Source of the DNA: Agarilytica sp045430305
GTDB taxonomy: Bacteria > Pseudomonadota > Gammaproteobacteria > Pseudomonadales > Cellvibrionaceae
Length of the DNA: 64,000 nt
Reading direction: 5' to 3'
Assembly: GCA_045430305.1 (NCBI GenBank)
Contig: JAILXW010000001.1
Span: 558,001-622,000, forward strand
The first letter of the stretch is position 1. Each line of letters opens with the position of its first letter. The notes beneath the pieces are model-generated. The model was given only the letters and a program-made list of their open reading frames with translations. It ran no database searches and had not been told where the DNA came from. Made by a program: the position numbers and the translations under genes. Shown piece after piece: positions 9,462 to 18,185 of this stretch.

Positions 9462-10397
9462 TCAGTTTGTTGCCACTATACCGCGCAGCTTCTGTACGGC
9501 GCTAACGAGGGTCAGCACAATAGCCCCCATTACGATGCCCACTATCGCGGAAGTCAAAGGCTCAATTACGAATATAATAAACGCACTCATGTGCTCAACA
9601 GCATGTTTAATGTCATGAAGGGTGTGATGCAAGAAAGGTAAAGCATGAACGATTATACCGCCCCCGACTAAAAACATGGCGAGAGTGCCGAAAAATGAAA
9701 GCCCTTTCATAAGCCAAGGGGCAAATAACAATATATATTTTCCAATGGCTTTTCGAACGGCACCACTATTTTCTGATTTAATAAGGTGAAGCCCAAGGTC
9801 ATCAAGCTTAACGATGCCAGCCACTAAGCTGTAAACTACAATCGTCACGAAAAGTGCTACCGAGCTGACCACAAAGATTTGCGTCAAAACGGTTGCATCT
9901 TTGACCACCCCTAGCACAATAACAATTATTTCAGCAGACAAAATAAAATCCGTTCGAATCGCACCTTTAATTTTATCTTTTTCTAGTTTAACTAAATCCG
10001 CGTTTTTATCGGCAAGACGACGCAGCTTTTTCTTGTGTGCTAACGTTTCTTCCTCTTTTGAATGTAAAAACTTGTGTAAAACTTTTTCTACGCCTTCAAA
10101 ACATAAGAACAGCCCCCCAAGCATAAGCAAAGGTGTAATTAAGGCCGGAAATATCACCCCGATCAATAAAGCGGCAGGCACCAAAATAAGCTTATTAAGA
10201 AATGAACCTTTAGCAACAGCCCAAACGACAGGAATTTCACGCTGAGCGCGCACGCCAGAAACTTGCTCGGCATTCAGCGCAAGGTCATCACCTAGTACAC
10301 CTGCTGTTTTTTTTGCGGCCACTTTAGATAAAACAGCAACGTCGTCAAGTACAGTACTTATATCATCAAGGAGGGCTAGAAGGCCTGTCATTGCCAT
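9462..10397 (-). CDS. DUF808 family inner-membrane protein (YedI-like)
   Basis: 311 aa, near the usual DUF808 length. The N terminus is highly characteristic: GLLALLDDISTVLDDVAVLSKVAAKKTAGVLGDDLALN (residues 5-42). Several membrane segments follow (about 70-100, 155-200, 220-255, 265-300). The function of DUF808/YedI proteins is not established. It is transcribed convergently with the 75-aa ORF and shows no clear operon partner. Confidence 0.9.
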   Translation of the reverse strand: MAMTGLLALLDDISTVLDDVAVLSKVAAKKTAGVLGDDLALNAEQVSGVRAQREIPVVWAVAKGSFLNKLILVPAALLIGVIFPALITPLLMLGGLFLCFEGVEKVLHKFLHSKEEETLAHKKKLRRLADKNADLVKLEKDKIKGAIRTDFILSAEIIVIVLGVVKDATVLTQIFVVSSVALFVTIVVYSLVAGIVKLDDLGLHLIKSENSGAVRKAIGKYILLFAPWLMKGLSFFGTLAMFLVGGGIIVHALPFLHHTLHDIKHAVEHMSAFIIFVIEPLTSAIVGIVMGAIVLTLVSAVQKLRGIVATN

Positions 10398-10578
10398 AAA
10401 GTTTCTTAATGCCTTTATTCGTCGTAGAAGTTGATAAATTTAACTGTGCGTAATTAAAAATGTTAGTGATTGTTGTAACGTTTAAGACGAGTGAGGCTTG
10501 CTAAGTTCGATAGCTCCGGTAATAAAACACCTGCCTTATTACCATTAAAGGGGGAATAGATTTCCTCTGTTAGAAGTT

Positions 10579-11088
10579 TTATTCACCCGTAGCTTCAACG
10601 TTCTCGACACCATCTACAACAGCTTCTTGCTCGATACCTTCAATACCTTCAGAAATCGGCTCGACTGTGTCACTTGCACGGCTACTTTCGTCAGTGCCTG
10701 GTTTACTGGTATCTTCAGACGATAGAGCCGCGTTGAATTCTTCGAAGTTATCAGCGTTGATGACGTCATCTGCTGTTGATTCGGCGGTGGTGTTGTCAGC
10801 GCATTGCCAGCCCCAACTTTCTTGCTTTGCAGCGAATGCCGCAGCCTTTTGTTCACAGTAACCGTCTTGCGCTTGTGCGTGCCACAAGTCTTGCTCACCG
10901 TCTGGTTTTCGGTAAACCACTTTACAGGGTACGGTTTGCCCTGGTATCTCGTAAACAACCTCTATCTCGCGTGTCGCATCGTAGTGGTGGCATATATAGG
11001 CTGGTGCTGCATTTACCACAGTGGCGGCCAGAAAGGAGAAAAAACCTCCGGCGATCAACTTAGTCACAAAATGATTACGTTCGTTCAT
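10579..11088 (-). CDS. Exported acidic-tail protein of unknown function
   Basis: 169 aa. The start at 11088 is supported by an AAGGAA ribosome site, whereas the frame extends 47 codons further upstream without one. There is a Sec signal peptide (FSFLAATVVNAAPA, cleavage about residue 28). A short Cys-containing domain follows (about 29-100) with the pattern YICHHYDATREIEVVYE and a repeated WHAQAQDGYCEQKAAAF. The tail is long, acidic and low-complexity (about 105-169). No family recognised beyond a small periplasmic protein. It is divergent from prc. Confidence 0.65.
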   Translation of the reverse strand: MNERNHFVTKLIAGGFFSFLAATVVNAAPAYICHHYDATREIEVVYEIPGQTVPCKVVYRKPDGEQDLWHAQAQDGYCEQKAAAFAAKQESWGWQCADNTTAESTADDVINADNFEEFNAALSSEDTSKPGTDESSRASDTVEPISEGIEGIEQEAVVDGVENVEATGE

Positions 11089-11487
11089 ATTATTTTCCTT
11101 TTTGTGTGCCGTTTGAAATCGTTTAGCTACTTCGGTGGATGGGGCTTTTATCTTCAACGCTCGCAAAATGCTGCGGCGCACAACGTCAAGTGCCAGATCT
11201 GAACAATCGCCACTATCACTAATGATCACTCGCGAAAAACAACGAAAAACGACTTAATGGCGAGTGACATTTTGCGGAGAGTTTGCCGCGGTTGCAGTAG
11301 TTAAACGTGTCGATTCTGGCGTTTTTTATTATGCTTAGCATCTTAGCCAGCACTTTTAGCGACAATTTATCATAAGTACCTGAACTTTATCGCTTTTTCC
11401 CTCTCTTTTACATGTATTGCGCTATGTTATAGTAACGTGCGTTTATTCGTGTATTCGCGCGACGTCAACTCTCAGGGTTTTATATTT
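11089..11487. other. Divergent intergenic region before prc
   Basis: This 399-bp gap lies between the exported protein (minus strand) and prc (plus strand). It holds the probable prc promoter at 11407-11433. I see no ORF with a ribosome site and no repeat in the remainder. Confidence 0.4.
11407..11433 (+). promoter_or_regulatory. Probable sigma-70 promoter of prc
   Basis: A TTTACA-like -35 box at 11407-11412 and an extended -10 element TGTTATAGT at 11425-11433, spaced about 15-16 bp, stand 55 bp upstream of the chosen prc ATG. The TG extension offsets the short spacer. Assignment is by consensus only. Confidence 0.4.
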
Positions 11488-13611
11488 ATGTCATTAAAGG
11501 AACGATGCTCAGTTTCTTTTGCTTCTGTAGCTTTATCCATTGCACTGTCTGTCTCACTTGTAATTGCAGGCCCTGCGGCTGCAACAGCGCTCCCCGAAAT
11601 CAGCTATAGCAAGAGTCAATCAGACACCATTCGCGACATTCTGCACAAGCTCCAGCAGCGTCACTACCGTGAACTTCAAATCAACGACGACTTGTCGCAA
11701 AGCTTCTTAGATAATTATTTAAGTTCGCTTGATCCTTCGCGCATGTTTTTTTACCACAAAGACATTGCATCCTTTGATGCACATGCAAACCAATTTGACG
11801 ATTATTTCAAATCCGGTAATTTGACCCCAGCATTCGACATATATCAGCTGTACCGACAGCGTGTTGTTTCTCGCCTTGAATCAGTACTGATCATTCTTGA
11901 AGACCCCGATACAGTGTTCTCTTTCAAAAGCAATGAAGAAGTCGCACTGGATCGCGAAAAAATGCCGTGGGCGCGAACGCTGGCCGAGTCTGATGAGCTT
12001 TGGCATCAACGTGTAAAGCTGAGCATATTAAACCTTAAGATGTCGGGCAAAACACAGCCTGAAGCGCGAGAAATCGTGACTAAGCGCTACAAAAGACAAC
12101 TAAAGCGGATGGAGCAAATCGACACCTCAGATGTATTTGAAACCATCGCTAACTCTCTTACCCTGCTTTACGATCCGCACACAAACTATTGGTCGCCACG
12201 TACAAACGAAAACTTTAACATCAACATGCGCCTGTCTCTCGAAGGTATTGGTGCTGTTCTTCAAACAGAAGAAGAACATACTAAAGTCGTTCGCTTGGTT
12301 GCTGGTGGCCCCGCAGACAAACAGGGTCAATTAAAAGCTGCTGATAGAATTGTGGGCGTAGCACAAGGCGACCTCGGTGAGGTGATTGACGTTGTTGGTT
12401 GGCGATTGGAGGAAGTTGTCGACCTCATTCGCGGCCCTAAAAACACAGTGGTTAAACTTGAGGTCAAAGGCGAACACGAAAACAAAGTCATTCGCATTAA
12501 TCGTGGCCGAGTAAAACTCGAAGACCAAGCGGCGCAAAGCGAAATCTTAGAAATCAAAGATGGCGATACAACCCACAAGATTGGCGTAATCAATTTACCC
12601 ACCTTTTACGTCGATTTCGATGCTCAACGCATGCGTAAAATGGATTACAAAAGCAGCTCAAACGACGTTGCCAAATTGCTTCGCGGATTAATGAAAGACG
12701 GCGTTGAAGGCGTGATACTCGATTTGCGTAATAACGGCGGAGGCTCTTTACAGGAGGCGGTAAACCTTACAGATCTATTTATCGATCAGGGGCCTGTGGT
12801 TCAGATTCGCATGCCAGACAACCGTATTAATCGTCATAACCGGTCGCGTTTTAAAGCCCTGTATAACGGCCCTCTGGTGGTTCTTGTAAACCGACTTAGT
12901 GCCTCAGCGTCAGAGATTTTTGCAGGCGCAATTCAAGATTACAACCGGGGCATGATTATCGGCGCACAAACTTTTGGTAAAGGCACGGTACAGTCTGTGA
13001 ACCCATTAGTTGAAGGTGGTCTTAAGATTACTGAATCTAAATTTTATCGCGTGTCTGGCGATAGTACTCAACACCGTGGTGTTATTCCGGATGTTAGCAT
13101 TCCCTTTTTGATCGATCCGGAAGAAGTTGGGGAATCCGCTTATGACAACGCCCTACCCTGGGACCAAATTCACGCCGTTCCCCATTCCGAGTATTTTGAT
13201 TATTCATCGATTCTTCCTGTCGTTAACAAGCTTCATAAAAAACGCTCTCGTAAAAACCCCGACTTCAACTATTTACTCGACCAAGTGAATATGATGGAAG
13301 AAAATAAAAGTAGAACCACGATTTCACTCAATGAAAAACGTCGTATAGAAGAGAAGAAAACCCTTGAGCTGAAGGCTATGGAAATAGAAAATAAACGCCG
13401 ACTCGCAAAGCGACTTAAGTCGTTTGAAAACTTGGAAGCCTTCCGGAAATTTGAGAAAGAGCAAGATGAAGAAGCCGACGTAGCTCGTGCGGAGAGAAGC
13501 CTGATCGATATCGAGGGTGATACAGTATTAAAAGAAACCGGAAGTATCTTGATGGATGTAATTCGCTTGGGCGGTAAAAAATCTAAGCAACAGCAAGCCT
13601 ACGCATATTAG
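11488..13611 (+). CDS. prc: Tail-specific (C-terminal processing) protease Prc, S41A
   Basis: Periplasmic serine protease that trims the C termini of envelope proteins and lipoproteins. 707 aa from the ATG at 11488; a GTG-started version 17 codons longer lacks a better ribosome site. Order: signal peptide (about 1-35), N-terminal helical domain, PDZ domain (about 225-315; SLEGIGAVL, GPADKQGQLKAADRIVGV), S41 core with LDLRNNGGGSLQEAV, catalytic Ser in LSASASEIFAGAI and Lys in TFGKGTVQ, then the DUF3340-type C-terminal helical domain. A strong terminator follows at 13622. Confidence 0.95.
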   Translation: MSLKERCSVSFASVALSIALSVSLVIAGPAAATALPEISYSKSQSDTIRDILHKLQQRHYRELQINDDLSQSFLDNYLSSLDPSRMFFYHKDIASFDAHANQFDDYFKSGNLTPAFDIYQLYRQRVVSRLESVLIILEDPDTVFSFKSNEEVALDREKMPWARTLAESDELWHQRVKLSILNLKMSGKTQPEAREIVTKRYKRQLKRMEQIDTSDVFETIANSLTLLYDPHTNYWSPRTNENFNINMRLSLEGIGAVLQTEEEHTKVVRLVAGGPADKQGQLKAADRIVGVAQGDLGEVIDVVGWRLEEVVDLIRGPKNTVVKLEVKGEHENKVIRINRGRVKLEDQAAQSEILEIKDGDTTHKIGVINLPTFYVDFDAQRMRKMDYKSSSNDVAKLLRGLMKDGVEGVILDLRNNGGGSLQEAVNLTDLFIDQGPVVQIRMPDNRINRHNRSRFKALYNGPLVVLVNRLSASASEIFAGAIQDYNRGMIIGAQTFGKGTVQSVNPLVEGGLKITESKFYRVSGDSTQHRGVIPDVSIPFLIDPEEVGESAYDNALPWDQIHAVPHSEYFDYSSILPVVNKLHKKRSRKNPDFNYLLDQVNMMEENKSRTTISLNEKRRIEEKKTLELKAMEIENKRRLAKRLKSFENLEAFRKFEKEQDEEADVARAERSLIDIEGDTVLKETGSILMDVIRLGGKKSKQQQAYAY

Positions 13612-13621
13612 CGCCACCCAC

Positions 13622-13680
13622 TTTTAATACCTGCACAAAAAAGCCACCTATACGGTGGCTTTTTTGTGCAGGTATTAAAA
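13622..13680. terminator. Bidirectional rho-independent terminator with 27-bp perfect arms
   Basis: Perfect inverted repeat: 27-bp arms at 13622-13648 and 13654-13680 around the 5-base loop TATAC. The GC-rich inner stem (GCCACC/GGTGGC) is flanked by A6 and T6 runs, so the hairpin can terminate transcription from either side. Both prc (plus) and the 708-aa gene (minus) point at it. The arms are unusually long because the symmetry continues beyond the T run. Confidence 0.85.
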
Positions 13681-13730
13681 ATCGATCGGATGACTGGGAC
13701 TTATTCACTCCCCAAATTAGGAAGTTAACG

Positions 13731-13770
13731 CTCTACAGCTCTACAGCTCTACAGCTCTACAGCTCTACAG
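13731..13770. repeat. Five tandem copies of an 8-bp unit
   Basis: CTCTACAG is repeated exactly five times, ending three bases before the stop codon (13774-13776) of the minus-strand gene. It lies outside the coding frame. The copies are identical, so this looks like a simple-sequence locus open to slippage. Confidence 0.9.
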
Positions 13771-13773
13771 GAG

Positions 13774-15900
13774 TTATATCAATGTCGCCCAGTAGGTTAG
13801 CGTGCCTTTAAATGTCTTTTTAGGGTTGTAAGTCAGATCTACATAATCATCTAAACCCAGCTCGTAAGCAAAATCTTCAAAAGCTTCACGGCCACGGCTT
13901 AAGCCAATAATTGGTAGAAATGTTTCGGCATTCTCTGTATTTTCGTAGTCGCGCATACGATGCGTTAACTCCGCAACATCATCCACGCTATCACAATCTA
14001 TCAAAATCAATTGGTGGTCGACACTTCCTAAACTTTCAAATAGCGGCTGATCGACACTATAGAGGTTCAGTTCTCCACAAAGCGGATCGAGCAGCGACGA
14101 GAAGTTTTTAGCAGCGTCTGTATCTGTGGAAAACAACGCGACTCTATCGATACGATCTTTCTCGGTATCACCTTCGTCTGCCAAATTATAAAGTTGATGA
14201 AAGAGGCTCTCGATTTCAAACAAGCCAGTAGGTTTGTCAACGTAATAAAACCCCTTGCGCTCATCGAACCCACGCTGGCGAAAACGATCTTGCTGAGCAC
14301 GCGTTGCCGCTGCAACTTTCTTTGTGAATTTCAATTCTTTGTTGTCAACGAGCGCTTCACAAAACTCTAAAGAGGCTTCTTGATCAAGATCGATATGAAA
14401 AATCACACTCTCAATGGGCGTTCCAAACTTGTAACTGTTCGCCAAGGTCTGCACAGAGCGTTTGTATTGTGTTTCTGTAAATACATTAAAGCCAAGTGCA
14501 TCCAATTCCTGGCGTTTAATATCTACGATACGCGGGTGTGAATGAACGAGTAAAACATTACGCCCACTAAAAGAGTCTTTATGGAAATCGAGCTGGCCGA
14601 CGTGCTCCGCAAGATCAACCTTCGCATTAAAACGAAATTGTTGCTCATCATGCATACTTTCATTGAGCTCTACACTGCCATTCATTAGCTCAGCTATGCC
14701 AGTTGCAACCACTAAGGGCAAGGAGCCACTCAACGAACGGTGCGGCGTTTCACCGGCAAACAATTTTTTACTTTTATCAAAACTGCGTGTCACAGACACA
14801 TAGAGTTCACCTGCGTTCTCGTATTCCCTTAAAAATTCAACCTCCACTAAAACAATACATTTTTCTACATCTTCGAGAATAATCTCCAATAAAGATCGAA
14901 TAATCTGCGCTAAACGAATGGCATCCCCACTCAGTCGCATGGGCAATGTTGGAGACAAGCTTGTTTCGATCTGTATTGAGCGGCTCTCAGCTTTGTCGAC
15001 GAACTCCGCCACCAAATGCTGAATTTCGTGGCGTATATTGAATATATGCTCGTGTAAATCCAGCTCTTTTGAGATGACGCCGCTAAAATCTGAAATGTTT
15101 GAATGCAGTTCGTCTAACTCTGAAAGAATTTGCCGTTTAAATTCAATGGGGTCTTCCTGCTTCGCTTCATGTACATGATCGAGTAATTTATCGACATCGG
15201 CGTACAAGTAGCGCATAAATTGTTCGTTGAGGTGTACATTTGCACGACTATCGCGTTTTTCTTCCTCAATCGACACCGTCTTGCGGGAGAGTGCGTAAGT
15301 TGCTTCGAGTCTTTCCCAGTAATTTTCAGAAATAAGTCGGCATTGATGTGTCAAAACCAAATAAAACCCCAAAAGCATGATGCCGTATATGTAAGCGTTG
15401 GTACCGCCTACATAAATAGCCGCAGCCGCAGCCGGTACCTGGCCAAAAAATTGATAGTAAGATAAAAACTTTTGGTATGGCGCAAAAGCGTGTGCAGTGG
15501 AAGAAAAGAAAATTACGGTATATAGCCAAATTAACGGTGCTTCGGCCTGCATATCGAGCTTTAAGGTAACAAAAACCAATATTACCCCCCACCAGATTGC
15601 CCCTAATAGGGTCGCGAAGAAATATTGGTTGCGCCATTTGGCAGGAGCACGCGGGTATAAATGATCGAAGCGAAATAAATAGAAGCCGCGCAATATCGTA
15701 ATCAACAATATACCGCCAGTGAGCACAGCCATTAACTTAGGGTTTTCACTGATAAAACGCCCATGCCCTACGCAGAGTAGATACGCGAGAAAATTTAGAA
15801 TCAACCCACGGCGGCTGTACTTTGCCAGACGCGAGTCCGTTTCTCGCATAATGCGACGATCTTTTTGAACTTTGCTAGCGGGAAGAAAAAATTTAAACAT
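13774..15900 (-). CDS. Degenerate hybrid histidine kinase (pseudokinase-like membrane sensor)
   Basis: 708 aa. The N-terminal membrane region (about 30-190) has six or seven helices. A helical segment where a DHp domain should be follows (about 215-290), then an HATPase-like domain (about 300-440) and two receiver-like domains (about 450-560 and 580-705). The fold order is that of hybrid sensor kinases, but the catalytic residues are gone. There is no H-E-x-R-T-P H-box. The N-box is changed to RSLLEIILEDVEKC, without the metal-binding Asn. The D-x-G-x-G motif is replaced by TRSFDKS and the GTGLGL motif by SGSLPLVV. The first receiver lacks the acidic pair (LLVHSHPR). It is therefore unlikely to be an active kinase and may be a binding or scaffold sensor. 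The reading frame is intact over 2.1 kb, which argues for selection. Confidence 0.75.
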   Translation of the reverse strand: MFKFFLPASKVQKDRRIMRETDSRLAKYSRRGLILNFLAYLLCVGHGRFISENPKLMAVLTGGILLITILRGFYLFRFDHLYPRAPAKWRNQYFFATLLGAIWWGVILVFVTLKLDMQAEAPLIWLYTVIFFSSTAHAFAPYQKFLSYYQFFGQVPAAAAAIYVGGTNAYIYGIMLLGFYLVLTHQCRLISENYWERLEATYALSRKTVSIEEEKRDSRANVHLNEQFMRYLYADVDKLLDHVHEAKQEDPIEFKRQILSELDELHSNISDFSGVISKELDLHEHIFNIRHEIQHLVAEFVDKAESRSIQIETSLSPTLPMRLSGDAIRLAQIIRSLLEIILEDVEKCIVLVEVEFLREYENAGELYVSVTRSFDKSKKLFAGETPHRSLSGSLPLVVATGIAELMNGSVELNESMHDEQQFRFNAKVDLAEHVGQLDFHKDSFSGRNVLLVHSHPRIVDIKRQELDALGFNVFTETQYKRSVQTLANSYKFGTPIESVIFHIDLDQEASLEFCEALVDNKELKFTKKVAAATRAQQDRFRQRGFDERKGFYYVDKPTGLFEIESLFHQLYNLADEGDTEKDRIDRVALFSTDTDAAKNFSSLLDPLCGELNLYSVDQPLFESLGSVDHQLILIDCDSVDDVAELTHRMRDYENTENAETFLPIIGLSRGREAFEDFAYELGLDDYVDLTYNPKKTFKGTLTYWATLI

Positions 15901-16044
15901 TTAGTCAGACAATTAAGAAATGGCAAACGAAGGCGCTGCCGCCTGTACTAGCAACTGCGACTACTACAATTAGCGCAGTATGTTAGCACAGCTCGGCAAG
16001 CGAAGCCTCAGCTTGAAATCATGGAGAGAACCGCTGAAGGTCTG

Positions 16045-16977
16045 TTAACCAATCTTGCTATTGAGTTCAGGTACGGCATCAAATAAATCTGCAACCAACC
16101 CGTAGTCAGCCACCTGGAATATAGGCGCTTCTTCGTCTTTATTGATAGCAACGATCACTTTGGATTCTTTCATTCCCGCTAGATGCTGTATCGCGCCAGA
16201 AATACCGACGGCGATATAAAGCTCGGGCGCTACGATTTTACCCGTTTGCCCTACTTGTAAATCATTGGGTACATATCCGGCATCAACAGCTGCTCGCGAC
16301 GCACCGACAGCTGCTCCGATTTTGTCAGCCAAGTCGTATAAAAGTTGAAAGTTTTCGCCATTTTGTAAGCCTCGCCCACCAGAAATCACAATACTCGCCG
16401 CAGTGAGTTCTGGCCGATCAGATTCAGCGAGTGCTTCTTTTACAAAGTGACTTAAGCCGCTGTTATGTACGCTAGAAATGTCTTCGGCACTCGCGCTACC
16501 GCCGGTTGCCGCTGCGGCATCAAAGGCAGTTGTACGCACCGTCATGACCTTAATCGCATCACTCGATTGTACCGTGGCAATGACATTGCCCGCGTATATG
16601 GGCCTAGTAAACGTATCTTCACTTTCTATGCTGATCACATCAGATATCGCCTGTACATCCAACAAGGCAGCAACACGTGGAGCGAGGTTTTTACCTGTTG
16701 TTGTCGCCGGTGCGAGAATATGTGAATAGTTCGTTGCCAGTTCTACCACGAGTGGCGCTACGTTTTCTGCCAAAAAATGCTCATAACCGGCGTTGTCTGC
16801 AACGATTACCTTGCGCACTCCTTCTATTGTTTTCGCGGCGTTAGCCGCTGCCGCGCAAGCTGCGCCAACAACAAGAACATCCACCTCACCCAAAGCTTTT
16901 GCAGCACTTACGGTATTAAGAGTGGCGCCTTTGAGTGTATTGTTATCATGTTCAGCAATGACTAAAACGCTCATCAA
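16045..16977 (-). CDS. etfA: Electron transfer flavoprotein, alpha subunit
   Basis: FAD-binding alpha subunit of ETF, which carries electrons from acyl-CoA dehydrogenases to ETF-quinone oxidoreductase. 310 aa, normal length. The C-terminal FAD-binding signature is present (LYIAVGISGAIQHLAGM, then INKDEEAPIFQVADYGLV), with SGGRGLQNGENF near residue 200. Its ATG overlaps the etfB stop by 4 bp (ATGA), so the pair is translationally coupled. Confidence 0.97.
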   Translation of the reverse strand: MMSVLVIAEHDNNTLKGATLNTVSAAKALGEVDVLVVGAACAAAANAAKTIEGVRKVIVADNAGYEHFLAENVAPLVVELATNYSHILAPATTTGKNLAPRVAALLDVQAISDVISIESEDTFTRPIYAGNVIATVQSSDAIKVMTVRTTAFDAAAATGGSASAEDISSVHNSGLSHFVKEALAESDRPELTAASIVISGGRGLQNGENFQLLYDLADKIGAAVGASRAAVDAGYVPNDLQVGQTGKIVAPELYIAVGISGAIQHLAGMKESKVIVAINKDEEAPIFQVADYGLVADLFDAVPELNSKIG

Positions 16978-17723
16978 ATCACCTTCGCTTCGTTTTTAAG
17001 TTTTTCTACAAGCTCGTCTACATCGGCCACTTTGATACCACCTTTTCTTTCTGGGGGCGGCGCCACCGAAAGAACCTTAAGGCGAGGGCTAGCGTTAACA
17101 CCAAGCTCATCAAGGGAGGTCGTTTCGAGGGGCTTCTTCTTTGCCTTCATGATATCGGGCAATTTAACGTAACGCGGTTCGTTTAAACGTAAATCTGTCG
17201 TTACAACCGCTGGCAGTTTTAGACTCAAGGTTTGTAAACCGCCGTCAACTTCCCGAGTCACTTCAATAGCGCCTTCGTGCAAGGCGACTTCTGAGGCGAA
17301 TGTGCCTTGGGGTAACCCGGCCAAGGCTGCAAACATTTGCCCTGTTTGGTTGTTGTCACCATCGATACTTTGCTTACCAAGAATCACTAACTCTGGCGAT
17401 TCTTTGTCGTAGACGGCTTTCAAGCACTTGGCGACTGCCAAGGGTTCAATATTGTCGTCTGTTTGCACGTGAATGCCACGGTCTGCACCAATGGCCATAG
17501 CCGCTCTGATCTGCTCTTGCGCTTTCGCTGGGCCGATACACACCACAACAATCTCATCGACTTTTCCTGCTTCTTTTAAACGCGTGGCTTCTTCCACGGC
17601 GATTTCACAAAAGGGGTTCATCGACATTTTTACGTTGGCCAGATCGACATCACTGCCATCTGCTTTTGGTCGCACTTTCACGTTGTAGTCGACAACTCTT
17701 TTTATCGGCACCAGAACCTTCAT
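16974..17723 (-). CDS. etfB: Electron transfer flavoprotein, beta subunit
   Basis: AMP-binding beta subunit of ETF. 249 aa from the ATG at 17723, which has GGAGG eight bases upstream; the frame is open 34 codons further but with no family similarity there. Motifs: MKVLVPIKRVVDYNVKVR at the N terminus, GADRGIHV, LGKQSIDGDNNQTGQM, and the ETF-beta signature VTTDLRLNEPRYVKLPDIMKAKKKP (residues about 180-204). It is the first gene of an etfB-etfA operon that is divergent from ETF-QO. Confidence 0.97.
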   Translation of the reverse strand: MKVLVPIKRVVDYNVKVRPKADGSDVDLANVKMSMNPFCEIAVEEATRLKEAGKVDEIVVVCIGPAKAQEQIRAAMAIGADRGIHVQTDDNIEPLAVAKCLKAVYDKESPELVILGKQSIDGDNNQTGQMFAALAGLPQGTFASEVALHEGAIEVTREVDGGLQTLSLKLPAVVTTDLRLNEPRYVKLPDIMKAKKKPLETTSLDELGVNASPRLKVLSVAPPPERKGGIKVADVDELVEKLKNEAKVI

Positions 17724-18185
17724 TACGCTTTGCCTCCGAGACTTGTAGAGTCTGTTGTTATTCGTATGATTAAAAGGATTTTTGTTCTCGTATAACTTCA
17801 TTATAAGAGGAATTTGACGAGCCACACCATTTTCTAAGCCATTGATTCCACATTTATTTTTATTTTTCCTGCAAATTTTCGTCGCTGCGTGAATTTGTTA
17901 CCCTGGCTGCATCGTTTTGCTATGGTTGAGGGCGTAAAACTGCATCTATACTCGGCACCGATCGATAACGTGGAACACATAAAATGGCCCCATCGCTTCA
18001 ACCTTGAAGGTAATTTCTATTCATACACAATGCCCAATTACGACTAAAATCAGTAATAGAAAAATACGTATTCTTGTATAAAACGCTAGGGCTAATGTTA
18101 GATTGGATACCCCATAAGTAGAACAGTTCGACGCTTGGTACACCGCGTAAAACCCCAAAAAGATACACAAAAAAAGAGGCTGGTA
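17724..18185. other. Divergent control region of etfBA and ETF-QO
   Basis: A 462-bp non-coding stretch between two functionally linked operons read in opposite directions. It should hold both promoters. I looked for a palindromic operator of the FadR or PsrA kind and saw none clear enough to report, and there is no ORF with a ribosome site. Confidence 0.4.

Noticed and set aside
13731..13770. Tandem 8-bp units considered as a mini CRISPR or iteron origin
   Set aside because: No spacers, units identical and adjacent, and no replication gene nearby; simple tandem repeat.
15220..15637. Antisense and alternate frames within the 708-aa degenerate kinase gene
   Set aside because: Shadows of the long intact frame; no ribosome sites.
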